Part shown: piece after piece, positions 52,844 to 64,000 of the stretch
Position numbering within the stretch: the stretch's first letter is position 1
Layout: every line of letters starts with the position of its first letter
NCBI RefSeq assembly: GCF_900111005.1
Contig: NZ_FOFV01000005.1
Location: 186,001 to 250,000 of the forward strand
DNA: 64,000 nucleotides
DNA from: Lentzea albida
GTDB taxonomy: Bacteria; Actinomycetota; Actinomycetes; Mycobacteriales; Pseudonocardiaceae
Direction: 5' to 3'
Program-made: the position numbers and the translations under genes
Notes under the pieces: model-generated
Told to the model about the DNA's origin: nothing
What the model saw: only the letters and a program-made list of their open reading frames with translations
The model's database searches: none

Positions 52844-54469
52844 TCAGATCACGTCGACGAACACCGGGTTGGCGTAGAACCAGAGATCGGCCCACGGGTC
52901 CGAGTTGGCGATCTCGTCGACCACCGGGTCTCCGGACGAGGTGAGCCGGTTGCCGTCACTGCCCCGAAGGCGCAGGTAGAACGACCGCTCGACGTTCTTG
53001 AACGTGTGCGTGAACCGGATCTTGCCCGTCCGCGGCACCTCGAACGTCTTCGCGACGCTCGTCTCCGGTGCCACGAACACGTCGCGGTCGGCCGACGGCC
53101 CGGTGACCGGCCCCGAGATCAGGTCGACCTTGGCGAGGACCGGCTTCGCGCCCGAGAAGTTCGGGCCACCGGCGCGGTCGACCTCGATCGTCACCTCGAC
53201 GTCGCCGCCGCGGCGCACGAACGTCCGCCCGCCGAGCGTCACGCCCCGCAGGTCGTCGCGCGACCGCACGCGCAGCTCCAGGCCGTCGATGAGACGGCCG
53301 TGCACGGTCAGCACCTTGCCGGACTGCAGGCCGCGCATGACGTCCACATAGGACTTCGACCGCGAGCCGACGATGTTGGCGCCGTACTGGCCTGGGAAGA
53401 AGTCGCCGTAGCCCGTCTGCTTCACGCCCGAGTCGATCGGCGCGCCCTTCGAGCCGGTGGTGGCGTAGTCCTGCTTGCCGGGCGTGAACGTGTCGGCGAA
53501 GACCTGGTGCACGTCCGAGTTCGCGGTGATCCACCACGGGCGTCCCTCGGCGAGCAGCGAGTCCCACAGACCGCCGACCTTCGCGGTCATCCAGTCGAAC
53601 CCGCCGTGGGTGCGGTAGGACTCCGGTGGGTAGGCCGGGAACGACTCCGGCAGCGGGGCCGCGGTGTCGTAGTAGCCGCGCGCACGGCCGGGACCGCCCG
53701 CGGACTTCGGGATGCCGGCGGCCTGGTGGCCGGGCGCGCCCTCCATGCCGACCGCGACACCGGGGGCCGCGTCGCGCCAGCCGCGGATCTCGTGCGGGCT
53801 GTCCACGCCTCGCCGCGACGGGTGGTTCGCGAACATCAGCGCGATCTCGGTGCGCCCGGAGAGGACCTGCGCCTCCAGGTAGCGCAGCGCGACCAGGGCG
53901 AGCGGCTCGGTGTTGTTCGCGACGCGGCCGTCGTAGGCGAGTTCGAAGGCCTTCAGGATCTCGACGGTGTGCTTGCCGGGCGGCAGGAAGACGGTGGCGT
54001 GCTCCGCGCCGGGGATGTTCCACTCCAGGCCCTGGTAGACCAGCACGTCGCGCTGGGACCTGCGCACGCGTTCGATGTCCGGCGTGACCTGGTCGATCGA
54101 GAACTTCTGGTGCGCCGGGCCGCCGTGGTCGGTGATCACGACCCAGTCGAGGCCGAACTCGTGCGCCTTCGCGACCTGCTGCGCGATCGTGTACTGACCG
54201 TCGTCGGAGTACTGGGTGTGGATGTGGTGGTCGCCCGCGAACCAGCGGTCGCCGCCGCCCCAGGGGTTGACCGGCACGTGCGCCGCGGCGGTGCCCGTGC
54301 CGGCGGCGACGGCTCCGACGGCGCCGGCCGCGATGCCCAGGCCCGCCAGGAACCTGCGGCGCTCGACCGACGACGGGCGGTCGTCCTCGGGGTCGAGCCA
54401 GCTGCCCTCGACCGGCTCGACCTCGTGGTGCGTGTGATCACCGTGCGGGTGACCGTGGGAGTGGGACAT
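52844..54469 (-). CDS. Tat-exported PHP-domain phosphoesterase
   Basis: 541 residues. A His-rich start (MSHSHGHPHGDHTHH) precedes a Tat signal (VERRRFLAGLGIAAGAVGAV). The PHP domain carries GDHHIHTQYSDDGQYTIAQQ, WVVITDHGG, GLEWNIPGAEHATVFLP and ITANSDVHQVF, giving the His/Asp/Glu metal set for two or three ions. A beta-sandwich of about 150 residues ends the protein. It should hydrolyse a phosphoester outside the cell; the exact substrate is unknown. The N-terminal His cluster may bind metal before folding, or is incidental. Confidence 0.88.
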   Translation of the reverse strand: MSHSHGHPHGDHTHHEVEPVEGSWLDPEDDRPSSVERRRFLAGLGIAAGAVGAVAAGTGTAAAHVPVNPWGGGDRWFAGDHHIHTQYSDDGQYTIAQQVAKAHEFGLDWVVITDHGGPAHQKFSIDQVTPDIERVRRSQRDVLVYQGLEWNIPGAEHATVFLPPGKHTVEILKAFELAYDGRVANNTEPLALVALRYLEAQVLSGRTEIALMFANHPSRRGVDSPHEIRGWRDAAPGVAVGMEGAPGHQAAGIPKSAGGPGRARGYYDTAAPLPESFPAYPPESYRTHGGFDWMTAKVGGLWDSLLAEGRPWWITANSDVHQVFADTFTPGKQDYATTGSKGAPIDSGVKQTGYGDFFPGQYGANIVGSRSKSYVDVMRGLQSGKVLTVHGRLIDGLELRVRSRDDLRGVTLGGRTFVRRGGDVEVTIEVDRAGGPNFSGAKPVLAKVDLISGPVTGPSADRDVFVAPETSVAKTFEVPRTGKIRFTHTFKNVERSFYLRLRGSDGNRLTSSGDPVVDEIANSDPWADLWFYANPVFVDVI

Positions 54470-54554
54470 GCGCCGATCTCAGCCGGTGAAGCTGTCGTGG
54501 CAAACGAACGCAGGATGAACGCTTGGACCGGGAAATTCGTTCACAGCGGCCGGA

Positions 54555-55940
54555 TCACACGGCCTGGACCGCCAGCAGCGCCAGGTCGTCGTGGTCGTCC
54601 TGGTCGAGCCACTTCAGCACGGCCCGCTCGCAGTGCCGCGCGATCTCCTCGGCCGACCGCCCCTTGCACTCCTTCAGCACCGCCCGCAGCCGCTGCTCAC
54701 CGAACAGCTCCGTGCGGTCGGTGTGCGCGCGTGCCTCGGTGAAGCCGTCGGAGTAGAGCACCAGCGTGTCCCCCGGCGCGAGCGTCACCTGCTCGCCGGA
54801 GAACCGGACGTCGGCCAGGATCCCGACGATCGCGCCCGTCGTGCTCACCTCGTGCACGCTGCCGTCCGCCCGCAGCACCAGCGGCACGGGGTGGCCGCCG
54901 GACGCGAGCGACAGCCGCGCTCCCCCGCCGGACAGGGGTACCAGCTCACCGACGACGAGCGTGGTGAAGAGCTTCGAACCGGTGGCGCGCAACGAGGTGT
55001 TGAGCAGGTGCAGCAACCGCACCGGGTTCGTCTCGACCAGCGACAGCGCCTGCAGCGACTGCCGGACACGTCCACTGTGGACCGCGGCCTCCAGGCCGTG
55101 GCCGCAGACGTCGCCCAGCACGAACGTCGCCGAGCCGTCCGTGCGCGGGTGCACGTCGTAGAAGTCGCCGCCGACGAGCGCCCGCTGGTGGGCCGGGATG
55201 AAGACCGAGGCCATCGTCACGCCGCGCATCTCGGGCAGCGGCAACGGCAGCAGCGCCGAGCGGAGGATCTCGATGGTCCGCTGCTGCTCCGTCAGCTTCG
55301 ACGACGACTCCAGCGCCACGGCGGCGTGCTTGCCGAACAGCCGCACGCGCTCCACGTCGTTCGGCGCGAACTCGCCCTTGCGCACCACGACCAGCGCGCC
55401 GCCGACGCCCAGCGGCACGGCGAGCGCGCAGCCGAAGTCCTCCGGCACGCCCCAACTGCCTTCACCCAAAGAGGTGATCCTCGTCAGGGTCGACGTGCCG
55501 GTCAGCACCTCGGCGATCTCCGAGGCGCGCCGGGGCGTGCGCGTGACCGTGGGCTCGCCGCCGCCGCAACGCCACCATTCGAGGCGATCGCGTGTGGCGG
55601 GCACCACAGCCACGCAGTGCTCGCCCAGCAGTTCCGCCGCGAGCTGCACGATCGTCTTCAGCGTCGCCTCGCGCGAGGTCCCGCCGGCGAGCCGCAGGTG
55701 GGCGTGGTCGAGCGTCGAGTCGGTGAAGTACCAGGCGCTCCAGCCGTCGCCCAGGTCGTGCTGGCGGCCCGCGACGTGCACGTCGAACTGCCCGCCGACG
55801 CCCAGGCGGGGGAACCGGTCGGCGGCCGCCGCGTTGCGCACGCGCACCACGCCGGCGTCGTCGACGACGAAGACGGCTTCGCGGAGCCCGTCCACCAGGC
55901 GCTGCCAGCCGTCGAGGTCGATCCCCACGGCGCTGCTCAT
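54555..55940 (-). CDS. PAS/GAF-linked SpoIIE-type (PP2C) phosphatase
   Basis: 461 residues. A PAS-like segment (VDGLREAVFVVDDAGVVRVR) is followed by a GAF-like domain (about 90-215, with FGCALAVPLGVGGALVVVRK) and the SpoIIE/RsbU phosphatase (about 230-460: VGGDFYDVHPR, ATFVLGDVCGHGLEAAVHSG, GDTLVLYSDGFTEAR, DDHDDLALLAVQ), with metal-binding Asp residues. Such enzymes dephosphorylate STAS anti-sigma antagonists. STAS and RsbW-type genes are 5 kb to the right, and the HAMP kinase gene is divergent (137-base gap), so a common pathway is likely. Confidence 0.9.
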   Translation of the reverse strand: MSSAVGIDLDGWQRLVDGLREAVFVVDDAGVVRVRNAAAADRFPRLGVGGQFDVHVAGRQHDLGDGWSAWYFTDSTLDHAHLRLAGGTSREATLKTIVQLAAELLGEHCVAVVPATRDRLEWWRCGGGEPTVTRTPRRASEIAEVLTGTSTLTRITSLGEGSWGVPEDFGCALAVPLGVGGALVVVRKGEFAPNDVERVRLFGKHAAVALESSSKLTEQQRTIEILRSALLPLPLPEMRGVTMASVFIPAHQRALVGGDFYDVHPRTDGSATFVLGDVCGHGLEAAVHSGRVRQSLQALSLVETNPVRLLHLLNTSLRATGSKLFTTLVVGELVPLSGGGARLSLASGGHPVPLVLRADGSVHEVSTTGAIVGILADVRFSGEQVTLAPGDTLVLYSDGFTEARAHTDRTELFGEQRLRAVLKECKGRSAEEIARHCERAVLKWLDQDDHDDLALLAVQAV

Positions 55941-56077
55941 CCGCTTCCGTCCAGCGCACTCGGCCGAATCATCACGGCCTCCTGCGGGTAGTTGGCGTGC
56001 ATCGCGGCATCAAGTTACCTCGCTCCCAACCTAACGTGGCAGGCTTGGCTGCGACCACCGAGGCACGGAGGCTTGGA

Positions 56078-60223
<4,146 letters not shown>

Positions 60224-60400
60224 CAACGGGAAAGGGACGGGTGGCCGCCAAGCGAAGCCGAAGGCGAGCCACTCGTTCCTTGCCCTGAACAGCGGCGATG
60301 GCCCGACCAAGGCGGCAAGGGAATGGCCCGGCCACCTCCGCCGGAAAGCGGCAGGGCAACGCAAGCCGCACCGCAGCGTCAATCAGCACCGGTCAGCGCT

Positions 60401-60461
60401 CGTCAATCCCAATGCCGCGTTCTCAAAGCGTCAATCCCAATGCGGCAATCTCAATGCGGCG
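60401..60461. repeat. Short direct repeats between kinase and STAS genes
   Basis: cgtcaatcccaatgc occurs at 60401-60415 and 60429-60443, followed by a shorter copy (tcaatgcggcg, 60451-60461) that overlaps the STAS stop. The rest of the 227-base gap (60224-60450) between the convergent genes shows no strong hairpin, so these repeats are the only visible structure. Confidence 0.6.
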
Positions 60462-60798
60462 TTTCCACGGCTTCCTGCACCGCCACGTCCACCGACTCGA
60501 AGAGGCTCAGCACCTCGGCCACGTCCGCCAACTCGAACAACCGCCGGACCGGCCCCTGGGCCGCGGCGATCCGCAACTGCCCACCGGCCTCCAGCAACCG
60601 CCGGTGCCAGTCGAGCACCAGCGCCAGCCCGGTCGAGTCCATGAAGTCGAGCTGCGCCAGGTCCAGCACGGCGTGCGACCCGGTGACGTCCGCGTCCAGC
60701 CGCGCGGACAGCACGGGCACGGTGTCGATGTCCAGTTCCCCGGCAACGGCGAGCACACGCCATCCCCGCTGGACCTCGCTGCCGACGTTGAGCTCCAT
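60451..60798 (-). CDS. STAS-domain anti-sigma factor antagonist
   Basis: 115 residues. STAS fold: GWRVLAVAGELDIDTVPVLS, AVLDLAQLDFMDSTGLALVL (the Ser in DSTG is the site phosphorylated by RsbW-type kinases), LRIAAAQGPVRRLFELADVA. ATG at 60798. With the RsbW-type gene next door (divergent, 106 bases) it forms a partner-switching pair: when unphosphorylated it would bind the kinase and free a sigma factor. Confidence 0.92.
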   Translation of the reverse strand: MELNVGSEVQRGWRVLAVAGELDIDTVPVLSARLDADVTGSHAVLDLAQLDFMDSTGLALVLDWHRRLLEAGGQLRIAAAQGPVRRLFELADVAEVLSLFESVDVAVQEAVETPH

Positions 60799-60904
60799 CG
60801 TCGCCCGTTCCTTCCGCCACGCCCGACTCGTGCGACCAAATCGTGCAGCACGACGTCCGAGCATGCGACCACCGGGGGGCTGAAAGATCCGGACGAGCCG
60901 CCGG

Positions 60905-61309
60905 ATGTGCGACGATGCGCCTGTGCTGAACGACCCACTGGCAGAGGTGCGGGTGACCCTGACCGCCGAGGGCGGTTCGTGCGCTCGCGCACGTCAGGTG
61001 GTGCGCGAGGCCGCGACCTCGTGGGAGTTGTCCGAGGACCTGGCCGACGACGCGCAGCTCGTGGTGACCGAGCTGGTGTCGAACGGCATCGACCACGGTG
61101 AGGGTCCCATCACACTGACGGTGAGCCGCAAGGCCGGCGGGATGCTGGTCGAGGTGCACGACGAGTCGTCGCAGATGCCCCAGGTCAGACCCGTCGACCC
61201 CAACAGCGCGCGGGGGCGCGGCATGCAGCTGGTGCAGGCGCTGAGCGTGCGCTGGGGCGTGGAGCGGCAGAACGACGGGAAAGTGGTCTGGGCCCAGCTA
61301 GAAGGCTGA
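60905..61309 (+). CDS. RsbW-type anti-sigma factor (GHKL serine kinase)
   Basis: 134 residues. GHKL motifs: DDAQLVVTELVSNGIDHGEG (N-box) and SARGRGMQLVQALSVRWGVE (G-box region). It binds a sigma factor or phosphorylates a STAS antagonist on Ser. Start ATG 60905 or GTG 60923. It is flanked by STAS genes on both sides, and the SpoIIE phosphatase that would reverse its action lies at 54555. No sigma factor gene is in the window. Confidence 0.88.
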   Translation: MCDDAPVLNDPLAEVRVTLTAEGGSCARARQVVREAATSWELSEDLADDAQLVVTELVSNGIDHGEGPITLTVSRKAGGMLVEVHDESSQMPQVRPVDPNSARGRGMQLVQALSVRWGVERQNDGKVVWAQLEG

Positions 61310-61330
61310 AAACGGGGTACCTCACCCCGT

Positions 61331-61564
61331 ATGACCGCACTTCCGCCCGACCCCGACCCGAACCGCACCCCCGGCCTGGAACCCGGCGGTGGCGTCCGCC
61401 CTGGAGACACCCCGCCGGACTCGGGTTCGACCACCGGGGGTCTCACCCACCACGAGAAGACCCCGCCCACGGCGACCGCCGGGCGCATTGTGATCGCGAT
61501 CATCGTGCTGTTCGCGGTGCTGGTGGCCGCGATGCTGCTGACCCGCGCCTTCCTGCTCGCCTAG
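61331..61564 (+). CDS. Small single-span membrane protein (DUF6480-like)
   Basis: 77 residues: a Pro/Gly-rich cytoplasmic start (LPPDPDPNRTPGLEPGGGVR), the motif GLTHHEKTPPT, and one C-terminal span (IVIAIIVLFAVLVAAMLLTR). It resembles the actinobacterial DUF6480 family, of unknown function. It begins 21 bases after the RsbW-type gene, so it is probably co-transcribed. Confidence 0.75.
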   Translation: MTALPPDPDPNRTPGLEPGGGVRPGDTPPDSGSTTGGLTHHEKTPPTATAGRIVIAIIVLFAVLVAAMLLTRAFLLA

Positions 61565-61650
61565 GACGGTTCCGCACCGGCGGGACCGGCGTCGTCCAGG
61601 TTGTGGTCGTCGCACGATGGCGCGTACGGTCGGTGCGGACGGGAGTCCTT

Positions 61651-61998
61651 ATGAACCAACTTCGCCAGAGAACTACCTATGTCCAGTCCATTCCGATCGT
61701 CGCGCTGACCGGCGAGATCGACATGATGTCCTCGGCACCGGTGACGAGCAGACTCGCCGAGTTGCTCGACCGCAAGCCGCCCGCCCTCGTCATCGACCTC
61801 CGCGAGGTGCGCTTCTTCGGGTCCGAAGGGATCCGCGCACTGGTGGAGGCCCAGGCCCAGGCCGACGAGCTCGGTGTCAAGTTCGGTGTCGTGAGCGACA
61901 CCAGGATCGTGTTGCGCCCGCTGCAGATGACGGCCGTCGACCAGTTGCTGATGTTGTTCGACGACGTCGACGACGCGGTGACGGCGCTGAGCGCCTAG
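61651..61998 (+). CDS. STAS-domain anti-sigma factor antagonist (second)
   Basis: 115 residues. VQSIPIVALTGEIDMMSSAP and LVIDLREVRFFGSEGIRALV place the Ser of FGSEG as the phosphorylation site. ATG at 61651, preceded by gggagtcctt. It differs from the first STAS gene enough to serve a different partner or a second step of the same switch. It is convergent with the Ppx/GppA-like gene, only three bases between stops. Confidence 0.92.
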   Translation: MNQLRQRTTYVQSIPIVALTGEIDMMSSAPVTSRLAELLDRKPPALVIDLREVRFFGSEGIRALVEAQAQADELGVKFGVVSDTRIVLRPLQMTAVDQLLMLFDDVDDAVTALSA

Positions 61999-62001
61999 TC
62001 C

Positions 62002-62886
62002 TCAGGCCGCGGACGAGCCCCGTGCGCGGGAGCGTTCGACGAGCGAGAGCAGCAGGCCTTCCTTCGTGGACCACGGCGAGATGTCCACGACGTCGTGCCC
62101 CGAGACCCTCATCAACCCCTCCGCCACCACCGCGCCCGCCAGCGACTGCTGGGCCCGGTGGCGGGAGATCCCCGGCAGCGCCGCCCGTTCGCGCACGGAC
62201 AGCTTCGCGAGGCGCGGGATCCACTTCTCCAGGTCCTTGAGCCGCAACTGGCGGGCCGCGTAGGTGCCGCTGCGGGCGCCGGCGAGGCGGGCCAGCTGCT
62301 CGAACACCTTCGAGCACCCGACCGCGCGATCGCTCTCCCCCCAGGGGAACGCGGTTTCCAGCCTGTCGGCCACCTCGGACCGCATGTCCGCGACCGTGAG
62401 TCCGGCCCGCGTCAACGTCCTCGCCCCCAGGGGCAACGACACCGCGCGCTCGGGCTCCGCCCCGGAGCCGGCCGCCAGTTCGACCGTGCCGCCACCGACG
62501 TCCAGCACCACCATCGAGCCCGCGCTCCAGCCGAACCAGTGGCGGGCAGCGGCGTACGACAGACGCGCTTCTTCCTTGCCGGACAACACCTTCAGCTCGA
62601 CGCCGGTGCGTCTGGCAACCTTGCGGATGACCTCGGCCGAGTTCGAGCTGTCCCGGACGGAGGAGGTCGCGAAGGGCAGGAACGGGACGTCGCCCGCCTT
62701 CTTGCGGGCGGCCAGGACGGCGGTGCAGAGGGAGTCGACACCGGCACTGCTGATCGCCCCGCGGGCGTCGAGCTCGCGGTCGAGGCGCAGCCGGACCTTG
62801 TGGGACACCAGCGGACGCATCAGGTCTCGTTCCACGACCACCAGGTGTGCGCTGAAGCACCCGACGTCCAGAACTCCGACCGACAT
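62002..62886 (-). CDS. Ppx/GppA-like exopolyphosphatase family protein
   Basis: 294 residues, the short form. ATG at 62886 after gggaaggtggcgg. The phosphate-1 loop is SVGVLDVGCFSAHLVV, where most family members have D-x-G-(S/T)-N-S; phosphate-2 loop VVLDVGGGTVELA is standard, and VLSGKEEARLSYAA matches the SGxEEA motif. Family members hydrolyse polyphosphate or pppGpp. The changed first loop (C-F-S for S/T-N-S) may alter activity. It adjoins a partner-switching cluster and may link the stringent response to it; inference. Confidence 0.85.
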   Translation of the reverse strand: MSVGVLDVGCFSAHLVVVERDLMRPLVSHKVRLRLDRELDARGAISSAGVDSLCTAVLAARKKAGDVPFLPFATSSVRDSSNSAEVIRKVARRTGVELKVLSGKEEARLSYAAARHWFGWSAGSMVVLDVGGGTVELAAGSGAEPERAVSLPLGARTLTRAGLTVADMRSEVADRLETAFPWGESDRAVGCSKVFEQLARLAGARSGTYAARQLRLKDLEKWIPRLAKLSVRERAALPGISRHRAQQSLAGAVVAEGLMRVSGHDVVDISPWSTKEGLLLSLVERSRARGSSAA

Positions 62887-62995
62887 CCGCCACCTTCCCT
62901 CTGCCAAGTCTTCTTTACCTCATCGGTGGCCATTGTGCGGAACCGTGGGCCCGATCAGGCGAACTTCGCCCGATGAGATGCGTTACAGTCACCGA

Positions 62996-63982
62996 ATGTC
63001 ACTGGCGGAGATACCTTCCCGGCTCGAACGCGCCCTCGGCAAGGCACAGTCCGGTGTCATCGTGCTGGCGGTGACAGGTCTCTCCTCGGACGTGGCCAAA
63101 CAGTCGTGGCTGTCGGCCTCGTCCGTGGTCACGCTCTCCTCCACGGTGCCGTCCACGTCCGCGACGGCGCTGCTGACGGCGGTCACCGGCGTCCCCGCCG
63201 ACGTCCACCGGGTGCCGGGAACGGTGTACCGCAACGGATCCGGCCTCGTCCACGCGATCAACGGCACGCCCGCGATCCCGGACCTGCCGACCGTGCTGGA
63301 ACGCCACGGGGCGACCGTGCTGGCCAGGGAACTCGATCTCCTCGAAGGCACCTGGGCCCAGGCGCTGCTGCGGGGCTGCACCCGTGTACCCGCTCCCGCC
63401 CGGCACAAACTCTCCGCGCAGGCCGAGGATCCGCCGCTGCTCGTGGCCAACGTCGTCGCCGATCTCGACAAGGCGCAGGAGGACTCCCGGTTCCTCTGGA
63501 CCTACGTCAACATCGACGACCACGTGCACCGCCACGGGTACGACGAGTCGGTGCACGAGGCCATGCTCCGTCTGGACGCGCACGCTTCTCGTTGGGCCGC
63601 AAAGGGTTGGACCGTCGTCGCGCATTCGGACCACGGCATGGTCGCCGTCGACCCCGACCCGGAGCTCGTCGAGGCCTGGGACGCGATCGTGCGCGAGGAG
63701 TGCGTGATCCCGTCCGGCGGCGCGGGACGCACGCGGTGGCTCTACCCGAAGGCGGACCGCCTGGAGGCCGTTTTCGACCGCGTGGCAACGACTCTGGGCG
63801 ACACGGCGACCGTCCACCACGCCACCGACCTGGGTCTGCCGCAGCCGGAGGCCGGGCCCGTCGTCGCGGTGGCGGCGTCACCGCGGTTCCCGATCCCGGA
63901 CCCGTCCGCGCGCTACGAGCACGGTGGCCTGACCCGCGACGAGATCGACGTCCCCTTCGCGGTCTGGCAGGCCGTACAGTGA
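62996..63982 (+). CDS. Alkaline-phosphatase-superfamily protein with altered first metal ligand
   Basis: 328 residues. The nucleophile region is TLSSTVPSTSATALLTAVTG, and later metal-ligand motifs are YVNIDDHVHRHG, VVAHSDHGMVAV and RYEHGGLTRDEIDVPFAVW, as in type I phosphodiesterase/nucleotide pyrophosphatase relatives. The first strand reads VIVLAVTGLSS, where the family has a conserved Asp (VDGLG): here it is Thr. Start ATG at 62996 or 62978. It is the last full gene of the window. A partial or lost activity, or a changed metal site, is possible. Confidence 0.8.
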   Translation: MSLAEIPSRLERALGKAQSGVIVLAVTGLSSDVAKQSWLSASSVVTLSSTVPSTSATALLTAVTGVPADVHRVPGTVYRNGSGLVHAINGTPAIPDLPTVLERHGATVLARELDLLEGTWAQALLRGCTRVPAPARHKLSAQAEDPPLLVANVVADLDKAQEDSRFLWTYVNIDDHVHRHGYDESVHEAMLRLDAHASRWAAKGWTVVAHSDHGMVAVDPDPELVEAWDAIVREECVIPSGGAGRTRWLYPKADRLEAVFDRVATTLGDTATVHHATDLGLPQPEAGPVVAVAASPRFPIPDPSARYEHGGLTRDEIDVPFAVWQAVQ

Positions 63983-63986
63983 GCGC

Positions 63987-64000
63987 GTGCACGTCGAATT
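63987..64000 (+). CDS. Possible start of the next gene (cut by window edge)
   Basis: A GTG at 63987 begins gtgcacgtcgaatt and could be a start codon four bases past the preceding stop. An alternative GTG at 63979 overlaps that stop. Too short to assign. Confidence 0.25.

Overview
The window is a GC-rich (roughly 70%) actinobacterial chromosome segment. Frequent GTG starts, 4-base ATGA/GTGA gene overlaps, a second gyrase-like (ParE/ParC) pair, DasR-type and actinobacterial LexA-type operators, and many secreted hydrolases point to the Pseudonocardiales (Lentzea/Saccharothrix-like). The genus is an inference. I found no rRNA, tRNA, CRISPR array, insertion sequence or complete biosynthetic cluster. 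I list about 60 protein genes.

Layout. 0-5.8 kb: a truncated LysR gene divergent from an F420/NADP-type oxidoreductase; a MarR regulator divergent from a Bcr/CflA exporter and a 2,6-dihydroxybenzoate-decarboxylase-like amidohydrolase; a secreted lipase, a MerR regulator and an MmcQ/YjbR protein. 5.9-7.6 kb: a secreted CHAP-domain protein with a seven-repeat propeller. 7.7-13.5 kb: topoisomerase IV parE-parC, with parC split by a 429-residue homing intein exactly at the catalytic tyrosine. 14-19.5 kb: an aminotransferase, then a translationally coupled DUF4331 / TPR / NicO metal-transporter operon. 19.5-31.5 kb: orphan anti-sigma factor, TetR-DrrAB drug exporter, APH-like kinase, M28 aminopeptidase, BASS transporter, shortened luciferase-like gene, DUF1152, MFS, GH18 chitinase with a DasR site, and a methyltransferase.

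31.6-37.8 kb: a six-gene overlapping operon for a branched-chain-amino-acid-type ABC transporter with fused permeases and two unrecognised envelope proteins, behind AAC-NN-GTT palindromes. 37.9-43.5 kb: SGNH hydrolase, DUF4142 and DUF1996 exported proteins, NmrA-like protein, and an alginate-lyase-like protein behind a DasR-like site. 43.5-52.8 kb: ilvD, LysR/SDR pair, PRC-barrel/DUF2382 stress protein, FadD15-like ligase with its TetR, an AlkB dioxygenase behind an SOS box, an SDR/MmyB-type regulator pair, and a TMEM175-channel remnant. 52.8-64 kb: a Tat-exported PHP protein and a signalling block. The block holds a SpoIIE phosphatase, a cytoplasmic hybrid kinase with seven near-identical 92-residue HAMP repeats, STAS, RsbW-type kinase, DUF6480, a second STAS, a Ppx/GppA-like protein and an AP-superfamily protein with an altered metal site.

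The most interesting items are the two large palindromic hairpin elements at convergent gene ends (1.1 and 31.6 kb) that share a core and differ in ways that keep G-U pairing, the parC intein, the DUF4331-TPR-NicO operon, the HAMP-array kinase beside a partner-switching module, and the unusual ABC-transporter operon. Most convergent gene pairs are separated by strong perfect hairpins, which I annotate as bidirectional terminators.
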